DNA of 64,000 nucleotides, from positions 3,363,501-3,427,500 of the forward strand of contig NZ_CP116005.1 in NCBI RefSeq assembly GCF_027941835.1, read 5' to 3'. The notes beneath the pieces are model-generated. The model did not search any database, was not told the origin of the DNA, and saw nothing but the letters and a program-made list of their open reading frames with translations. This DNA is from Sphingosinicella microcystinivorans (GTDB lineage: Bacteria; Pseudomonadota; Alphaproteobacteria; Sphingomonadales; Sphingomonadaceae). Positions 23,501 through 36,093 of this stretch are shown here, piece by piece. Position numbers and translations under genes: made by a program. The first letter of the stretch is position 1, and the number at the start of each line of letters is the position of its first letter.

Positions 23501-24130
23501 ATGGTCATTCGCGCTATCGCGATCCTTCTCGCCTCGGCGGCCGTCGCCACATCCGCGCCGGGCCTTGCGGCAGCGGCGGCGCCGACGGCGCCGGCCGACA
23601 ACGGCAAGGCCGCCGGTGCCTTCATTTCCGACCTCGCCCAGCGCGCCTACGGCGTGCTTCGCGACAAGTCGAACGACCGCAATGCCGTGCGGAGCCAGTT
23701 CCGGGCGCTGCTGAAGGAGAACTTCGCGATCACCGACATCGGCAACCGCCTGATCCGCCGCCACGTGCGGACGATCAGCAAGCAGCAGTACCAGGCCTAT
23801 CAGGCGGCGTTCCCGGACTATGTGGTCGACACCTACACCGACAACCTGTTCGAGTTCGCCGACAGCGAGCTCAGGATCGTGCGCACCGTGCCGCGCGGCA
23901 CGCGCGGGACCATCGACGTCTATGCCCGCGTCACCCGCAAGAACGGCGCGCAGCCGATCGATTCGATCTGGACGGTGAAGAAGACCGAAAGCGGCAAGTA
24001 TCTCGTCGACAACCTCACCGTCGCCGGCGTGAACCTGTCGCTCACGCAGGAGGCCGACTTCACCGCCTATATCCAGAAGAACGGCTTCGACGCGCTCCTC
24101 CAGTTCATGAAAGACCGCAAGTCCGCATGA
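23501..24130 (+). CDS. mlaC: MlaC/Ttg2D family phospholipid-binding protein
   Basis: The 209-residue exported protein has a signal peptide (about 1-24) and the MlaC fold markers RSQFRALLKENFAITDIGN and an LVDNLTVAGVNLSLTQ near the C-terminus. MlaC ferries phospholipids across the periplasm between outer-membrane and MlaFEDB complexes. The other mla genes are not in the window. It overlaps the next gene by ATGA, so the two are probably co-translated. Confidence 0.88.
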   Translation: MVIRAIAILLASAAVATSAPGLAAAAAPTAPADNGKAAGAFISDLAQRAYGVLRDKSNDRNAVRSQFRALLKENFAITDIGNRLIRRHVRTISKQQYQAYQAAFPDYVVDTYTDNLFEFADSELRIVRTVPRGTRGTIDVYARVTRKNGAQPIDSIWTVKKTESGKYLVDNLTVAGVNLSLTQEADFTAYIQKNGFDALLQFMKDRKSA

Positions 24131-24696
24131 CATCCGTCGTCGACCGCGAAGCTGCGGCGTTCATCCACCCGTCGGCGCAGCTTTACGGCCGCATCCGTTT
24201 CGAGGAGGGTGCCTCGGTCTGGTGCAACGCGGTCATGCGGTCGGAAGCGGAGCATATCCGCATCGGGCGCTTCACGAACATCCAGGACTTCGTGATGGTC
24301 CACGCCGAGCCGGGCCGCGCGGTGGAGATCGGCGATTATTGCTCGATCACGCACCACGCGACGATCCACGGCTGCAAGCTCGGCAACAACGTCCTCGTCG
24401 GCGTAAACGCCACGATCTTCAACGATGCCGTGATCGGCGACAACAGCATCGTCGGCCAGCACGCCTTCGTGCGCGACGGCACCGAGGTACCGCCGAACAG
24501 CATCGTCGTCGGTTCGCCCGCAAGGGTGATCCGCACCCAGAACAGCTGGATCGCGAACCGCGTGAACGCCCTCATCTACCACCGCAACGCGGTCGCCTAC
24601 GCGAAGGGCGACCACAGGGCCTGGGACGGCCCGGACTTCGAACGCTGGCTCGGCGCGACGCTGGAACGCTTGCAGCGCGAGTTCGAGGCGCTATAG
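24127..24696 (+). CDS. gamma-carbonic anhydrase-like hexapeptide protein
   Basis: The 189-residue left-handed beta-helix protein has the hexapeptide pattern through about residues 15-150. It carries likely zinc histidines in MVHAEPGR and the STH-like ITHHATIHGC segment, where gamma-carbonic anhydrases bind metal. Relatives include YrdA/PaaY-type proteins, some active as carbonic anhydrases and others not, so activity is uncertain. It is coupled to mlaC by a 4-nt overlap. Confidence 0.88.
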   Translation: MTSVVDREAAAFIHPSAQLYGRIRFEEGASVWCNAVMRSEAEHIRIGRFTNIQDFVMVHAEPGRAVEIGDYCSITHHATIHGCKLGNNVLVGVNATIFNDAVIGDNSIVGQHAFVRDGTEVPPNSIVVGSPARVIRTQNSWIANRVNALIYHRNAVAYAKGDHRAWDGPDFERWLGATLERLQREFEAL

Positions 24697-24705
24697 CGCA
24701 CTCTC

Positions 24706-24945
24706 ATGGACCAGACCGAAAAACAGAAATTGCACCTCGTGTTCGGCGGACGCGTGAAAGACCCGCGCGGGCTCGACTTCGAAAACCTGTCCGCGCTCGA
24801 CATCGTCGGCATCTTTCCGGACTTCAAGAGCGCGGAAAACGCGTGGCGCGCCAACGCGCAGCGGACCGTGGACGACGCGGAGATGAAGTACGTCGTCGTG
24901 CACCTGCACCGGCTGCTGGAGCCGGACGCGGATCCTTCCGCCTAG
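24706..24945 (+). CDS. DUF4170 domain-containing protein
   Basis: The 79-residue protein matches the small alphaproteobacterial DUF4170 family. LHLVFGGRVKDP, DIVGIFPDFKSAENAWRA and an ending KYVVVHLHRLLEP are seen. Function is unknown; a short alpha/beta fold is likely. It follows the gamma-carbonic anhydrase gene by 9 nt and overlaps the end of the rhomboid gene by 4 nt tail to tail. Confidence 0.8.
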   Translation: MDQTEKQKLHLVFGGRVKDPRGLDFENLSALDIVGIFPDFKSAENAWRANAQRTVDDAEMKYVVVHLHRLLEPDADPSA

Positions 24946-25568
24946 CGAAACCGCCGCGCGATCGCGGCACGGGCCAGCGGCAGCGCGACGATCAGGCCCG
25001 CCACGAAGCCGCCGACATGCGCGCCGATGGCAATGCCGCCGCCGTCCGTATTGAAAACGAGGCCGGTTGCGATCTGGAGGCCGATCCAGAGCGCGGCAAG
25101 CTGCATCGCGCGCGCGAACTCGCCCTTCCCGCCCGAGCGGCCGAAGATCATGGCGTGCGCGGCGAACACGCCCGAGATCGCACCGCTCGCGCCGACGACC
25201 GGGATCGGCGAGCCGGGATCGAGCGCGACCTGCACCAGCCCGCCCGCGATCCCCGAGACGAAGAACAGCAGCAGGTAGCGCCAGCGGCCGAGCACCGCCT
25301 CGACAAACCGGCCGATCCACGCGAGGAACAGCATGTTGAAGGCGAGGTGCGCCCAGCTCGCGTGCAGGAAGATCGAGGACACGAGCGTCGCCGGGGCGGG
25401 AAGCGCGTGGTCATAGACGAGGCTGCCGCTGATCCGCGCCGGGATCAGCCCGCCGCCCATGCTGACCGCCGTCTCGAAACCCGGCCCGCCGAGCGTCACC
25501 GCGAGGTGGATCAGCACGCAGGCGATGACGATCGCGCGGGTCGCGAGATCCACGCGTTCAGTCTCCAC
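24942..25568 (-). CDS. rhomboid family intramembrane serine protease
   Basis: The 208-residue polytopic membrane protein has about six hydrophobic segments. The catalytic serine lies in VVGASGAISGVFAAH (GxSG) and the catalytic histidine in AIGAHVGGFVAGL. HASWAHLAFNMLFL is the conserved helix 2 motif (HxxxxHxxxN). It should cleave substrates within the inner membrane; substrates are unknown. The start is GTG at 25568. It is 14 nt upstream of the greA stop and on the same strand. Confidence 0.93.
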   Translation of the reverse strand: METERVDLATRAIVIACVLIHLAVTLGGPGFETAVSMGGGLIPARISGSLVYDHALPAPATLVSSIFLHASWAHLAFNMLFLAWIGRFVEAVLGRWRYLLLFFVSGIAGGLVQVALDPGSPIPVVGASGAISGVFAAHAMIFGRSGGKGEFARAMQLAALWIGLQIATGLVFNTDGGGIAIGAHVGGFVAGLIVALPLARAAIARRFR

Positions 25569-25582
25569 CGCGATCAGGCCTT

Positions 25583-26062
25583 TCAGATGAAGCTGAGCTT
25601 GGCGATCTCGTAGTACCTGTCGCCGGACGGGGTCGAGACCTCGACCTCTTCGCCGACGCGGCGCCCGATGAGCGCGCGGCCGAGCGGCGACGTGTACGAG
25701 ATGCGGCCCTGCTTGGCATCGGCCTCGTAAGGGCCGACGATCTGGTAGACGACCTTCTTGTCGTCCTCGTCGAGCAGGTCGACGGTGGCGCCGAACACGA
25801 CCTTGTCGCCCGAAAGCGTCGTCGGGTCGATCACCTGCGCGCGGGCGAGCTGGTCTTCCAGCTCGATGATCTGCGCCTCGATCTGGCCCTGGCGTTCCTT
25901 CGCCGCGTGATACTCGGCGTTCTCGGAAAGGTCGCCGTGCGCGCGCGCCTCCTCGATGGCCTGCACCACCTCGGGACGGTCGACCGTCTTCAGCTTTTGC
26001 AGTTCGGCCTGCATCTTCGCATGACCGGACGGCAGGATCGGAAGCTTTTCAAGCGTCGCCAT
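25583..26062 (-). CDS. greA: transcription elongation factor GreA
   Basis: The 159-residue factor rescues backtracked RNA polymerase by stimulating transcript cleavage. The N-terminal coiled coil holds the acidic tip ([20 protein letters not shown]), followed by the FKBP-like C-terminal domain with [17 protein letters not shown] chose ATG 26062 ([14 protein letters not shown]); a longer frame from 26098 adds non-conserved residues. It is downstream of carB on the same strand. Confidence 0.97.
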   Translation of the reverse strand: MATLEKLPILPSGHAKMQAELQKLKTVDRPEVVQAIEEARAHGDLSENAEYHAAKERQGQIEAQIIELEDQLARAQVIDPTTLSGDKVVFGATVDLLDEDDKKVVYQIVGPYEADAKQGRISYTSPLGRALIGRRVGEEVEVSTPSGDRYYEIAKLSFI

Positions 26063-26149
26063 GTTCGTAACCCACTCCTCAGCCCACTCCCCCGGCAAAC
26101 CGGCCCCTCGGCGGAAAATCCGCCGTCTCTTCGCCAGAACTGTCGGGGA

Positions 26150-29100
26150 TCAGGTATCGAGGTCTGAATAGTAAGATTGCAGCGAGCGGACTGCAAGGGG
26201 TTGTTGTCGCATCGCCCGGATGGCCATGACCGCCGCCAGCGATTCCGCCGCCGTCGTATAGTAAGGAACCTTGCCGTACAGCGCCGAGGCGCGGATCGAC
26301 TGCGAGTCCTTCAGGCTCTGCGCGCCCTCGGTGGTGTTGAAGATGAGGTCGATGTCGCCGTCCTTGATGCGGTCGACGATGTGCGGCCGCCCCTCCAGCA
26401 CCTTGTTGACCTGCTCGACCTCCAGCCCCTCGTCCGCCAGAAAGCGTGCCGTTCCGGACGTGGCGACGATGCGGAACCCGAGCTCCACGAGCCCGCGCGC
26501 GGCCGTCAGCGCCGCGGGCTTGTCGCTGTCCTTCACCGAGACGAACACCGTGCCGCCATCGGGAAGCACCACGCCGGCGGCAAGCTGGCTCTTGGCGAAA
26601 GCAGTGGCGAAATCGGCGTCGATGCCCATCACCTCGCCCGTGGACTTCATCTCCGGCCCGAGGATCGGGTCCACGCCGGGGAAGCGCGCGAACGGGAACA
26701 CGGCCTCCTTCACGGCGATATAGGGGATGTTGCGGTTGATCGGGCCGAACGAGGCCAGCGCCTCGCCCGCCATCACGCGCGCCGCGATCTTGGCGATCGG
26801 CCGCCCGATCGCCTTGGCGACGAACGGCACCGTGCGGCTGGCGCGCGGGTTCACCTCGATGAGGTACACGGTGCCGTCCTTGACGGCATATTGCACGTTC
26901 ATCAGGCCCTTGACGCTGAGCGCCTTGGCGAGCGCGACCGTCTGCCGTTCGATCTCGGCGACGACCTCTTCGGAAAGGCTGTAGGGCGGCAGCGAGCAGG
27001 CGCTGTCGCCGGAATGGACGCCGGCTTCCTCGATGTGCTGGAGCACGCCCGCGACGACGACATCCGTGCCGTCCGAAAGCGCATCGACGTCGACCTCGAC
27101 CGCGTCGCGCAGGTACTGGTCCACGAGAACCGGCGAACTGCCGGACACCTTCACCGCCGTCGCGATGTAGGTTTCGAGCTGCGCCTGGTTCTCCACGACC
27201 TCCATCGCGCGGCCGCCGAGCACGTAGGACGGGCGCAGCAGCACCGGGTAGCCGATGCGGTCGGCCTCGCGGATCGCTTCTTCGAGGCTGCGCGCAAGAC
27301 CGTTCGAGGGCTGCCTGAGGCCGAGGTCGCCGACGAGCTTCGCGAAGCGCTCGCGGTCCTCGGCGAGGTCGATGGCGTCGGGCGAGGTGCCGAGAATCGG
27401 GATGCCCGCGTCCTCCAGCCCCTGCGCGAGCTTGAGCGGCGTCTGCCCGCCGAACTGCACGATGACGCCTACAAGCGTGCCGTTCGACATCTCGACGTTC
27501 AGGATTTCGAGCACGTCCTCGGTGGTCAGCGGCTCGAAATAGAGGCGGTCCGACGTGTCGTAGTCGGTGGAGACCGTCTCCGGGTTGCAGTTGATCATGA
27601 TGGTTTCGTAGCCCGCCTCGTCGAGCGCGAAGCAGGCGTGGCAGCAGCAGTAGTCGAACTCGATGCCCTGCCCGATGCGGTTCGGGCCGCCGCCGAGAAT
27701 CACGACCTTCTTCGCGTCCGTCGGGTGGCTTTCGTCCTCCGGCACGCCGAAGCTCGGCGCCTCGTAGGTCGAATACATGTAGGGCGTCTTCGCCTCGAAC
27801 TCCGCGGCGCAGGTGTCGATGCGCTTGAACACCGGGCGGACGCCGAGCCCGCGGCGCTGCTCCGCGACCGCAGCCTCGTGCCAGCCGACGAGCGTCGCCA
27901 GCCGCGCATCCGAAAAGCCCATCGCCTTCAGCGCGCGGAAACCGTCCGCGTCCTTGGGGAGGCCGTTTTCGCGAACCTTTTCCTCGGCTTCCACGATCTC
28001 GCGGATACGCGCGATGAACCACGGGTCGTAGGCGGACAGGCGGTGGATGTCCGCGTCCGAAATGCCGCGCCGGACCGCCTCGGCGACGACGAGCAGCCGG
28101 TCCGGCGTCGCGAGCGCAAGCGCCGCTTCCACCTCGTCGTTGCCCGCGCCCGCCAGCGCCTCGACCTCGTCGAAGCCGGTCAGCCCGGTTTCAAGGCCGC
28201 GCAGCGCTTTCTGCATACTCTCGTGGATCGAGCGGCCGATCGCCATCACCTCGCCCACCGACTTCATCGCCGTGGTGAGTGTGTTCGGCGTGCCCTTGAA
28301 CTTCTCGAACGCGAAGCGCGGGATCTTGGTGACGACGTAGTCGATCGTCGGCTCGAAGCTCGCGGGCGTCGCGCCGGTGATGTCGTTCTCGATCTCGTCG
28401 AGCGTATAGCCGACCGCGAGCTTCGCCGCGACCTTGGCGATCGGGAAGCCGGTCGCCTTCGAGGCAAGCGCCGAGGAACGCGACACGCGCGGGTTCATCT
28501 CGATGACGACGAGGCGGCCATCCTTCGGGTTGACTGCGAACTGGACGTTCGAACCACCTGTTTCCACGCCGATTTCACGCAGGACCGCGATGCTCGCGTT
28601 CCGCATGATCTGGTATTCCTTGTCGGTCAGCGTCAGCGCCGGGGCGACGGTGATGCTGTCGCCCGTGTGGACGCCCATCGGGTCAACGTTCTCGATCGAA
28701 CAGATGATGATGGCGTTGTCGTTCCGGTCGCGGACGACCTCCATCTCATACTCTTTCCAGCCGAGCAGCGATTCCTCGATCAGCACCTCGGTGGTCGGGC
28801 TGGCGTCGAGCCCCTTGCGGACGATCTCCTCGAACTCCTCGCGGTTGTAGGCGACGCCGCCGCCGGTGCCGCCGAGCGTGAAGGACGGGCGGATGATCGC
28901 GGGCAGGCCCACCTTCTCCAGCCCTTCGAGCGCCTCGTCGAGCGTATGCGCGATGGCGGAGCGCGCGGATTCGAGGCCGATCTTGTCCATCGCCTCGCGG
29001 AACTTCAGCCGGTCCTCGGCCTTGTCGATGGCCTCGGCGTCGGCGCCGATCAGCTTCACGCCGTATTTTTCGAGCGTGCCGTCGCGCGCCAGCGCCAGCG

Positions 29101-29395
29101 CCGTGTTGAGCGCCGTCTGCCCGCCCATCGTCGGCAGCACGGCGTCGGGCCGCTCCTTCTCGATCACCTTGGCGACGATCTCGGGCGTGATCGGCTCCAC
29201 GTAGGTCGCGTCGGCGAGGTCTGGATCGGTCATGATCGTCGCCGGGTTCGAGTTGACGAGAATGATCCGGTAGCCCTCTTCCTTCAGCGCCTTGCAGGCC
29301 TGCGTGCCCGAATAGTCGAACTCGCACGCCTGCCCGATGACGATGGGTCCCGCGCCGATGATGAGGATGGAGGAGATGTCCGTGCGTTTGGGCAT
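26150..29395 (-). CDS. carB: carbamoyl phosphate synthase, large subunit
   Basis: The 1,081-residue protein makes carbamoyl phosphate from bicarbonate, ATP and glutamine-derived ammonia for arginine and pyrimidines. Its two ATP-grasp halves begin [21 protein letters not shown] and [20 protein letters not shown], and each carries RPSFTLGG- or RPSYVLGG-type motifs. The C-terminal allosteric domain is complete. The start is ATG at 29395, 5 nt after the carA stop. The frame is open further upstream, but that region is carA in another frame. Confidence 0.98.
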   Translation of the reverse strand: MPKRTDISSILIIGAGPIVIGQACEFDYSGTQACKALKEEGYRIILVNSNPATIMTDPDLADATYVEPITPEIVAKVIEKERPDAVLPTMGGQTALNTALALARDGTLEKYGVKLIGADAEAIDKAEDRLKFREAMDKIGLESARSAIAHTLDEALEGLEKVGLPAIIRPSFTLGGTGGGVAYNREEFEEIVRKGLDASPTTEVLIEESLLGWKEYEMEVVRDRNDNAIIICSIENVDPMGVHTGDSITVAPALTLTDKEYQIMRNASIAVLREIGVETGGSNVQFAVNPKDGRLVVIEMNPRVSRSSALASKATGFPIAKVAAKLAVGYTLDEIENDITGATPASFEPTIDYVVTKIPRFAFEKFKGTPNTLTTAMKSVGEVMAIGRSIHESMQKALRGLETGLTGFDEVEALAGAGNDEVEAALALATPDRLLVVAEAVRRGISDADIHRLSAYDPWFIARIREIVEAEEKVRENGLPKDADGFRALKAMGFSDARLATLVGWHEAAVAEQRRGLGVRPVFKRIDTCAAEFEAKTPYMYSTYEAPSFGVPEDESHPTDAKKVVILGGGPNRIGQGIEFDYCCCHACFALDEAGYETIMINCNPETVSTDYDTSDRLYFEPLTTEDVLEILNVEMSNGTLVGVIVQFGGQTPLKLAQGLEDAGIPILGTSPDAIDLAEDRERFAKLVGDLGLRQPSNGLARSLEEAIREADRIGYPVLLRPSYVLGGRAMEVVENQAQLETYIATAVKVSGSSPVLVDQYLRDAVEVDVDALSDGTDVVVAGVLQHIEEAGVHSGDSACSLPPYSLSEEVVAEIERQTVALAKALSVKGLMNVQYAVKDGTVYLIEVNPRASRTVPFVAKAIGRPIAKIAARVMAGEALASFGPINRNIPYIAVKEAVFPFARFPGVDPILGPEMKSTGEVMGIDADFATAFAKSQLAAGVVLPDGGTVFVSVKDSDKPAALTAARGLVELGFRIVATSGTARFLADEGLEVEQVNKVLEGRPHIVDRIKDGDIDLIFNTTEGAQSLKDSQSIRASALYGKVPYYTTAAESLAAVMAIRAMRQQPLAVRSLQSYYSDLDT

Positions 29396-29400
29396 GGTTG

Positions 29401-30561
29401 TTACTTCAGTCCCTTCACGAACTTCTGAAACAGGTAGAAACTGTCCTGCGGACCGGGGCTGGCCTCGGGGTGGTACTGGACGGAAAACGCCGCCTTGTCG
29501 GTGAGTTCGAGGCCGCAGTTGGAGCCGTCGAACAGCGAGACGTGCGTCGCGCGCGCGTTCGCGGGGAGCGTGGCGGCGTCCACCGCGAAGCCGTGGTTCA
29601 TGCTGGTGATCTCGACGAGTCCGTCCGACAGGCGCTTCACCGGGTGGTTCGCGCCGCGGTGGCCCTGGTGCATCTTCGCGGTCTTCGCGCCCACGGCGAG
29701 GCCGAGGAGCTGGTGGCCGAGGCAGATGCCGAAGATCGGCACATTCGCGTCGAGCAGCTTCCGGATCACCGGCACGGCATACTCGCCGGTCGCGGCCGGG
29801 TCGCCGGGGCCGTTCGAGAGGAACACGCCGTCCGGGCGCAGCGCCATCACCTCCTCGAAGGTCGCCGTCGCCGGCACGACCGTGACGCTCGCGCCCGCCG
29901 CCGTGAGGTTCCTGAGGATGTTGTTCTTGGCGCCGTAGTCGATGGCGACGACGTGCGGCCTGCCCTCTCCCGTGCTTTTGCCGTAGCCCTGCCCCAGATG
30001 CCACGGCCCGCCGGACCAGTCCTCGCGGCCGCCCCGCGTCACGTCCTTCGCAAGGTCCATGCCTTCGAGGCCCGGCCATGCCTTCGCTTCGGCCAGCAGC
30101 GCGTCGAGATCGAACGTGCCGGAGGGGCTGTGCGCGATCACTGCGTTCGGCGCGCCGGCCAAGCGGATGCGGCGCGTCAGCGCGCGCGTGTCGACACCCG
30201 ACAGGCCGACCCGCCCCTTGCGCTTCATCCACGCATCGAAGCCCTCGACGCTGCGGAAGTTGCTGGGCGCGGTCACGTCCTGCCGCACCACGCAGCCGAC
30301 GGCGGCGGGCGTGTCGGCCTCGACGTCCTCGGCGTTGGTGCCGACATTGCCGATGTGCGGGAAGGTGAAGGTGACGATCTGCCCGGCGTAGGAGGGATCG
30401 GTCATCACCTCCTGATAGCCGGTCATCGCGGTGTTGAAGCAGACCTCGCCGACGGCATGGCCCTCGGCACCGAAACCGCGCCCCCGGATCACCGTGCCGT
30501 CCGCGAGAATCAAGACCCCCGTGGCTCCTTTGGGTGCGCGCGCGGGTTTGGCGTCGGACAC
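29401..30561 (-). CDS. carA: carbamoyl phosphate synthase, small subunit
   Basis: This 386-residue glutaminase subunit feeds ammonia to CarB. The N-terminal domain begins [20 protein letters not shown] and has [11 protein letters not shown]. The class I amidotransferase domain has the nucleophile in [15 protein letters not shown] and the His/Glu pair in [10 protein letters not shown]. The start is GTG at 30561, with GAAGGGG upstream. It leads carA-carB and diverges from yqeY across 138 nt. Confidence 0.97.
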   Translation of the reverse strand: MSDAKPARAPKGATGVLILADGTVIRGRGFGAEGHAVGEVCFNTAMTGYQEVMTDPSYAGQIVTFTFPHIGNVGTNAEDVEADTPAAVGCVVRQDVTAPSNFRSVEGFDAWMKRKGRVGLSGVDTRALTRRIRLAGAPNAVIAHSPSGTFDLDALLAEAKAWPGLEGMDLAKDVTRGGREDWSGGPWHLGQGYGKSTGEGRPHVVAIDYGAKNNILRNLTAAGASVTVVPATATFEEVMALRPDGVFLSNGPGDPAATGEYAVPVIRKLLDANVPIFGICLGHQLLGLAVGAKTAKMHQGHRGANHPVKRLSDGLVEITSMNHGFAVDAATLPANARATHVSLFDGSNCGLELTDKAAFSVQYHPEASPGPQDSFYLFQKFVKGLK

Positions 30562-30610
30562 GTGGTCTGGCCCCTTCGAATCTGGTTTGGTGCTTTATGG
30601 CTAAGGCGCC

Positions 30611-30639
30611 TAGCTATTGGGGCGGTCCCGGAGCGTCAA
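30611..30639 (-). promoter_or_regulatory. probable sigma70 promoter of carAB
   Basis: On the minus strand TTGACG (30639-30634) is followed after exactly 17 nt by TAGCTA (30616-30611), about 50 nt before the carA GTG. The -35 is near-consensus and the -10 weaker. Motif match only. Confidence 0.45.
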
Positions 30640-30699
30640 TCTATTCTTTTGCCTTTTTGGCGGCTAGACGGACCCCTTGCTCTTAAAGGGAAGAAAAGC

Positions 30700-31155
30700 A
30701 TGATTCGCGACGACATCAAGGCGGCGCAGGTGGCGGCCATGAAGGCAGGCGAGAAGGACCGGCTGGCTGCCGTGCGCCTGATCCTCGCGAAGCTGAAGGA
30801 CCGCGACATCGAGCTTCGCACCGCGAAATCCGTGCCCGACGATGACGTCATCGTCGTCGACGTGCTCCAGAAGATGGCGAAGCAGCGCCGCGAATCCATC
30901 ACCATGTTCGAGCAGGGCGGCCGCACCGAGCTTGCCGCGCAGGAAAAGGCCGAGCTTGCCGTCATCGAATCCTTCCTCCCCGCCATGATGGGCCCGGACG
31001 AGGTGAAGGCCGCCGTCGCCGCCATCGTCGGCGAGATCGGTGCAGCCGGCCCCAAGGACATGGGCCGCGTCATGGCCGAAGTGAAGGCGCGCCACGCCGG
31101 GCAGATCGACATGAGCACGGTCAGCGGAGTCGTCAAAGCCGCGCTGGCGGGATAG
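30700..31155 (+). CDS. GatB/YqeY domain-containing protein
   Basis: The 151-residue protein belongs to the YqeY family, related to the tRNA-binding tail of the amidotransferase subunit GatB. IRDDIKAAQVAAMKAGEKDR opens it, KMAKQRRESITMFEQGGR is in the middle, and GAAGPKDMGRVM and the GatB-tail segment lie near the end. It is often found just before dnaG and rpoD, as here (10 nt before dnaG). The precise function is unknown. Confidence 0.92.
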   Translation: MIRDDIKAAQVAAMKAGEKDRLAAVRLILAKLKDRDIELRTAKSVPDDDVIVVDVLQKMAKQRRESITMFEQGGRTELAAQEKAELAVIESFLPAMMGPDEVKAAVAAIVGEIGAAGPKDMGRVMAEVKARHAGQIDMSTVSGVVKAALAG

Positions 31156-33002
31156 CCCCGCCCTCATGTCCATCCCCCCGCAATTCCTCGACGAGATCAG
31201 GAGTCGGGTGAGCCTGTCGTCCGTAGTGGGGCGGCGGGTGAAGCTGCTGCGCGCCGGGCGGGAGATGAAGGGGTGCTGCCCCTTCCACAACGAGAAGACG
31301 CCGAGCTTCTACGTCAACGACGACAAGGCCTTCTACCATTGCTTCGGCTGCGGCGCGCACGGCGACGTCATCCGCTTCGTGGTCGAGCAGGAGGGGCTGA
31401 GCTTCCGGGACGCCGTGGCGGGGCTGGCGGCGGAAGCCGGGCTGGAGATGCCCGAGGAGAACCCGGAGGCGCGCGCGAAGGCGAAGGCCGCCGCCGGACT
31501 TCATGACGTCACCGCCGCCGCGAACGACTGGTTCCGCCAGCAGCTCATGGGCCTCGGCGGCGCGGACGCGCGCGCCTATATCGAGAAGCGCGGCCTGAAA
31601 CCGGCGACCGTCGAGGCGTTCGGCCTCGGCTACGCGCCCGACAGCCGCGGCGCGCTCAAGGCCGCGCTCGGCGACATCGACATCCGAAAGCTGATCGAGG
31701 TCGGCCTCGTCATCGAGGCGGAGGGGCGCGAGCCCTACGACCGTTTCCGCGGGCGGCTGATGTTCCCGATCCGCGACCCACGCGGGCGCATCGTCGGCTT
31801 CGGCGGGCGCATCATCGGCGCGGGCGAGCCCAAGTACCTGAACTCCCCCGACACGCCGCTCTTCGACAAGGGCCGCCTGCTCTACAACCTCGACAAGGCC
31901 GGTCCCGCCGCGCGCAAGTCGGGACGCATCGTGGTCGTCGAAGGCTATATGGACGTGATCGGCCTCGCGCAGGTCGGCTTCGCGGAGGCGGTGGCGCCGA
32001 TGGGCACCGCGCTCACCGAGGACCAGATGAAGCTGCTCTGGCGCGTCGCGCCGGAGCCGGTGCTGTGCTTCGACGGCGACGCCGCCGGACGCCGCGCGGC
32101 GCTCAGGGCCGCGATGCGCGCCCTCCCCCTGCTGGAGCCGGGAAAGTCGCTGCGCTTCGTCACCATGCCGCAGGGGCAGGACCCCGACGATTTCGCGAAG
32201 GCGCGCGGGCTTTCTGCATTCATGGACCTCGTGAACGGCGCCGCGAGCCTCATCGACACGCTCTGGAAGGCCGAGACCGAGGGCGTGGATACGAATACGC
32301 CCGAACGCCGCGCGGCGGTGCGTCAGCGCCTGTTCGAGCACGCCCGCGCCATCGAGAACCAGACCGTCGCCTCGCTCTACCAGAGCGAGTTCCGCGACCG
32401 CTTCGACGCGATCTTCCGGGCGCGGCGGCAGGACCGGTTCATGCCCGCCATGCGCGGCGCGTCGCGGGAAGCGAAGGCGCGCGTCGTGCTCACCCCCGTC
32501 GAGCTCGAAACGCGCGCGGTTTTCGTCGGCCTGCTCACCCACCCGCAGCTTGCCGACGTCCACGGCGAGGCCGTTTCCCACCTCCACATCGCCGACCCGG
32601 ACCTCGCCCGCCTGAGATCGGCGATTTTCTCCGCGATTTCGCGCAATCATGATCTTGACAAAGACGGGCTGGCACACGACCTAGCGACACAAGGGCTCGG
32701 TCAGTACGCGGACGACCTGAGGCGTATGAATCGCCTCGATTTCAGCTTCACGCGACCCCGGACGCCCGCCGCGATTGCGGATCAGGACTTGGCATGTGTT
32801 GTGGGCCACCTTATGGCGCTGCAACGCATTGACGAGGATTTGGCGGATCTGCGCGCGCGCTACGATTCCCTTGTCCAGTCGGAATTCGAGGAACAACAAC
32901 GACTTCGCGCCGAAAAGGCGCGTGTCGAGCGGGAACTTATAGATCTGGCCGAGGCGCGTCGGGGCGACGAGACGCCGACGCCCATGGAGGAACGGAACCT
33001 GG

Positions 33003-35033
<2,031 letters not shown>

Positions 35034-35126
35034 GCGATCGGCCCCCGCTCTGTTCGTCGCAAATCGGCCCGGATCGGCGGTCAGCGCGGTTTATGGTTCA
35101 CATTTGGGTAAGCTTGTTTGGACTAG

Positions 35127-35159
35127 ATGGCGGCACGCAGGCAGCGGGCCGCCATTTTT
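35127..35159 (+). terminator. probable intrinsic terminator downstream of rpoD
   Basis: ATGGCGGC (35127-35134) pairs perfectly with GCCGCCAT (35148-35155) across a 13-nt loop and is followed by TTTTC. It lies after rpoD and 34 nt before the start of the choice-of-anchor A gene. It is best read as the rpoD terminator and could also act as an attenuator for the next gene. Confidence 0.7.
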
Positions 35160-35192
35160 CCGCTGCGCAGGAACCATAAGGTCGTTGAAATC

Positions 35193-35981
35193 ATGTCCAT
35201 GTTGCTTCGTGGCGCAATGTCCGCCGTGGTTCTGCTTGCCGCTTCCGCGCCCGCCCTTGCAGGGCCGATCCAGGCGCTGAAGGATTACAATCTCATCGTG
35301 TTCAGCGATACGACCCTGCAGTCGCAGGTGGAGGGCGCCGTCTATGTGGACGGCAACTACAATGCCGGTTCCGTGCAGGTCGCGAGCAAGGGCACCAACG
35401 CGCAGGGCGCAAGCCTCGTCGTGACGGGCGACGTCACCAACAATCCCAAGGTGAAGACCGGCAACGCCTATGTGGGCGGAACGTCGCAGCGTATTGATTT
35501 TCAGGGCGGCGGCGGAACCCAGAAGGCGCTGGCCGATGTGCCCGGCGGGCTTCTGAACCACGCGGATTTCGTCAGACTCTCGTCAGACCTTTCCCTGCTC
35601 GACGCCGGCATCTCCTACGACCGCTACAGCCCGGGCGACCATATGAACGGTTTCGTCATCGCGCCGGGGCTTCCGGACGAGAACGGCGTTTCGGTGATCG
35701 CCTTGTCTGCGGACTTTTTCCCCAACACGGGCAAGATCCGTTTCGCGGCCGGTGCCGACACGCTCGACACGATCATCATCAACGTCGCCGGCGCCACCAT
35801 AAATTTCCGCGGCTGGCAGGCCGCGGGCGTGGAGCTTGCCGACAATATCATCTGGAACTTCTTCGAGGCCACCGAGGTCAATTTCCTCGAACAGAGCTGG
35901 GGCACCGTCCTTGCGCCCAATGCGCGCGTGCAGACGAATTCGCAGATGAGCGGCAGCATCGTGGCCCTGTCCTCCGCCTGA
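35193..35981 (+). CDS. choice-of-anchor A family exported protein, truncated by IS21 insertion
   Basis: This is the 5' part of a PEP-CTERM protein gene. It has a signal peptide (about 1-24, cleaved near ALA-GPI), then a choice-of-anchor A domain (about 28-260) typified by YNLIVFSDTTLQSQVEGAVY, VDGNYNAGS, ADNIIWNFFEATEVNF and WGTVLAPNARVQTN. It now stops after 262 residues at TGA 35979-35981, which is the first triplet of the inserted element. The lost end (38510-38689) carries the sorting signal. The product may still be exported but should not be anchored or processed by an exosortase/archaeosortase-like system. ATG 35199 is an alternative start. Confidence 0.9.
   Translation: MSMLLRGAMSAVVLLAASAPALAGPIQALKDYNLIVFSDTTLQSQVEGAVYVDGNYNAGSVQVASKGTNAQGASLVVTGDVTNNPKVKTGNAYVGGTSQRIDFQGGGGTQKALADVPGGLLNHADFVRLSSDLSLLDAGISYDRYSPGDHMNGFVIAPGLPDENGVSVIALSADFFPNTGKIRFAAGADTLDTIIINVAGATINFRGWQAAGVELADNIIWNFFEATEVNFLEQSWGTVLAPNARVQTNSQMSGSIVALSSA
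35971..35978. repeat. target site duplication, left copy
   Basis: CCTCCGCC directly precedes the first base of the insertion element and is repeated exactly at 38502-38509 after its last base. An 8-bp duplication is within the range known for IS21-family elements. Removing the element and one copy restores a continuous reading frame. Confidence 0.92.
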
Positions 35982-35982
35982 G

Positions 35983-36039
35983 GATCAGCGTGCAATAGGC
36001 ACCCCCTTCGTGGGGTGATCGGCGTGCAAAAAGGACCCC
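35983..36039 (+). repeat. IS21 left-end terminal repeats L1 and L2
   Basis: L1 (35983-36006) and L2 (36017-36039) are direct near-copies sharing GATC(A/G)GCGTGCAA and a following GGCACCCCC or GGACCCC block. They match, inverted, R1 and R2 at the right end. Such repeats are known binding sites for the IstA transposase. Confidence 0.8.
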
Positions 36040-36055
36040 TTCATCCCGGGGATTT

Positions 36056-36067
36056 AGTCGGCCGACT
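36056..36067. repeat. 12-bp palindrome in the IS21 leader
   Basis: AGTCGGCCGACT is a perfect 12-bp palindrome between the left terminal repeats and the istA start. It is placed where an operator or promoter-associated site could control transposase expression. The function is not established. Confidence 0.4.
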
Positions 36068-36093
36068 GGTTTTGATCAGTTGGCGAGAACGGG

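Noticed and set aside
26177-29428. A 1,083-codon open frame on the plus strand opposite carB
   Set aside because: It is a mirror of the GC-rich carB codons, rich in Arg, Ala, Asp and His with no recognisable domain, while the opposite strand encodes full-length CarB.
35127-35192. An upstream ATG at 35127 as the start of the choice-of-anchor A gene
   Set aside because: It lies in the stem of the terminator hairpin and would place a basic, non-signal sequence before a clear signal peptide that starts at 35193.
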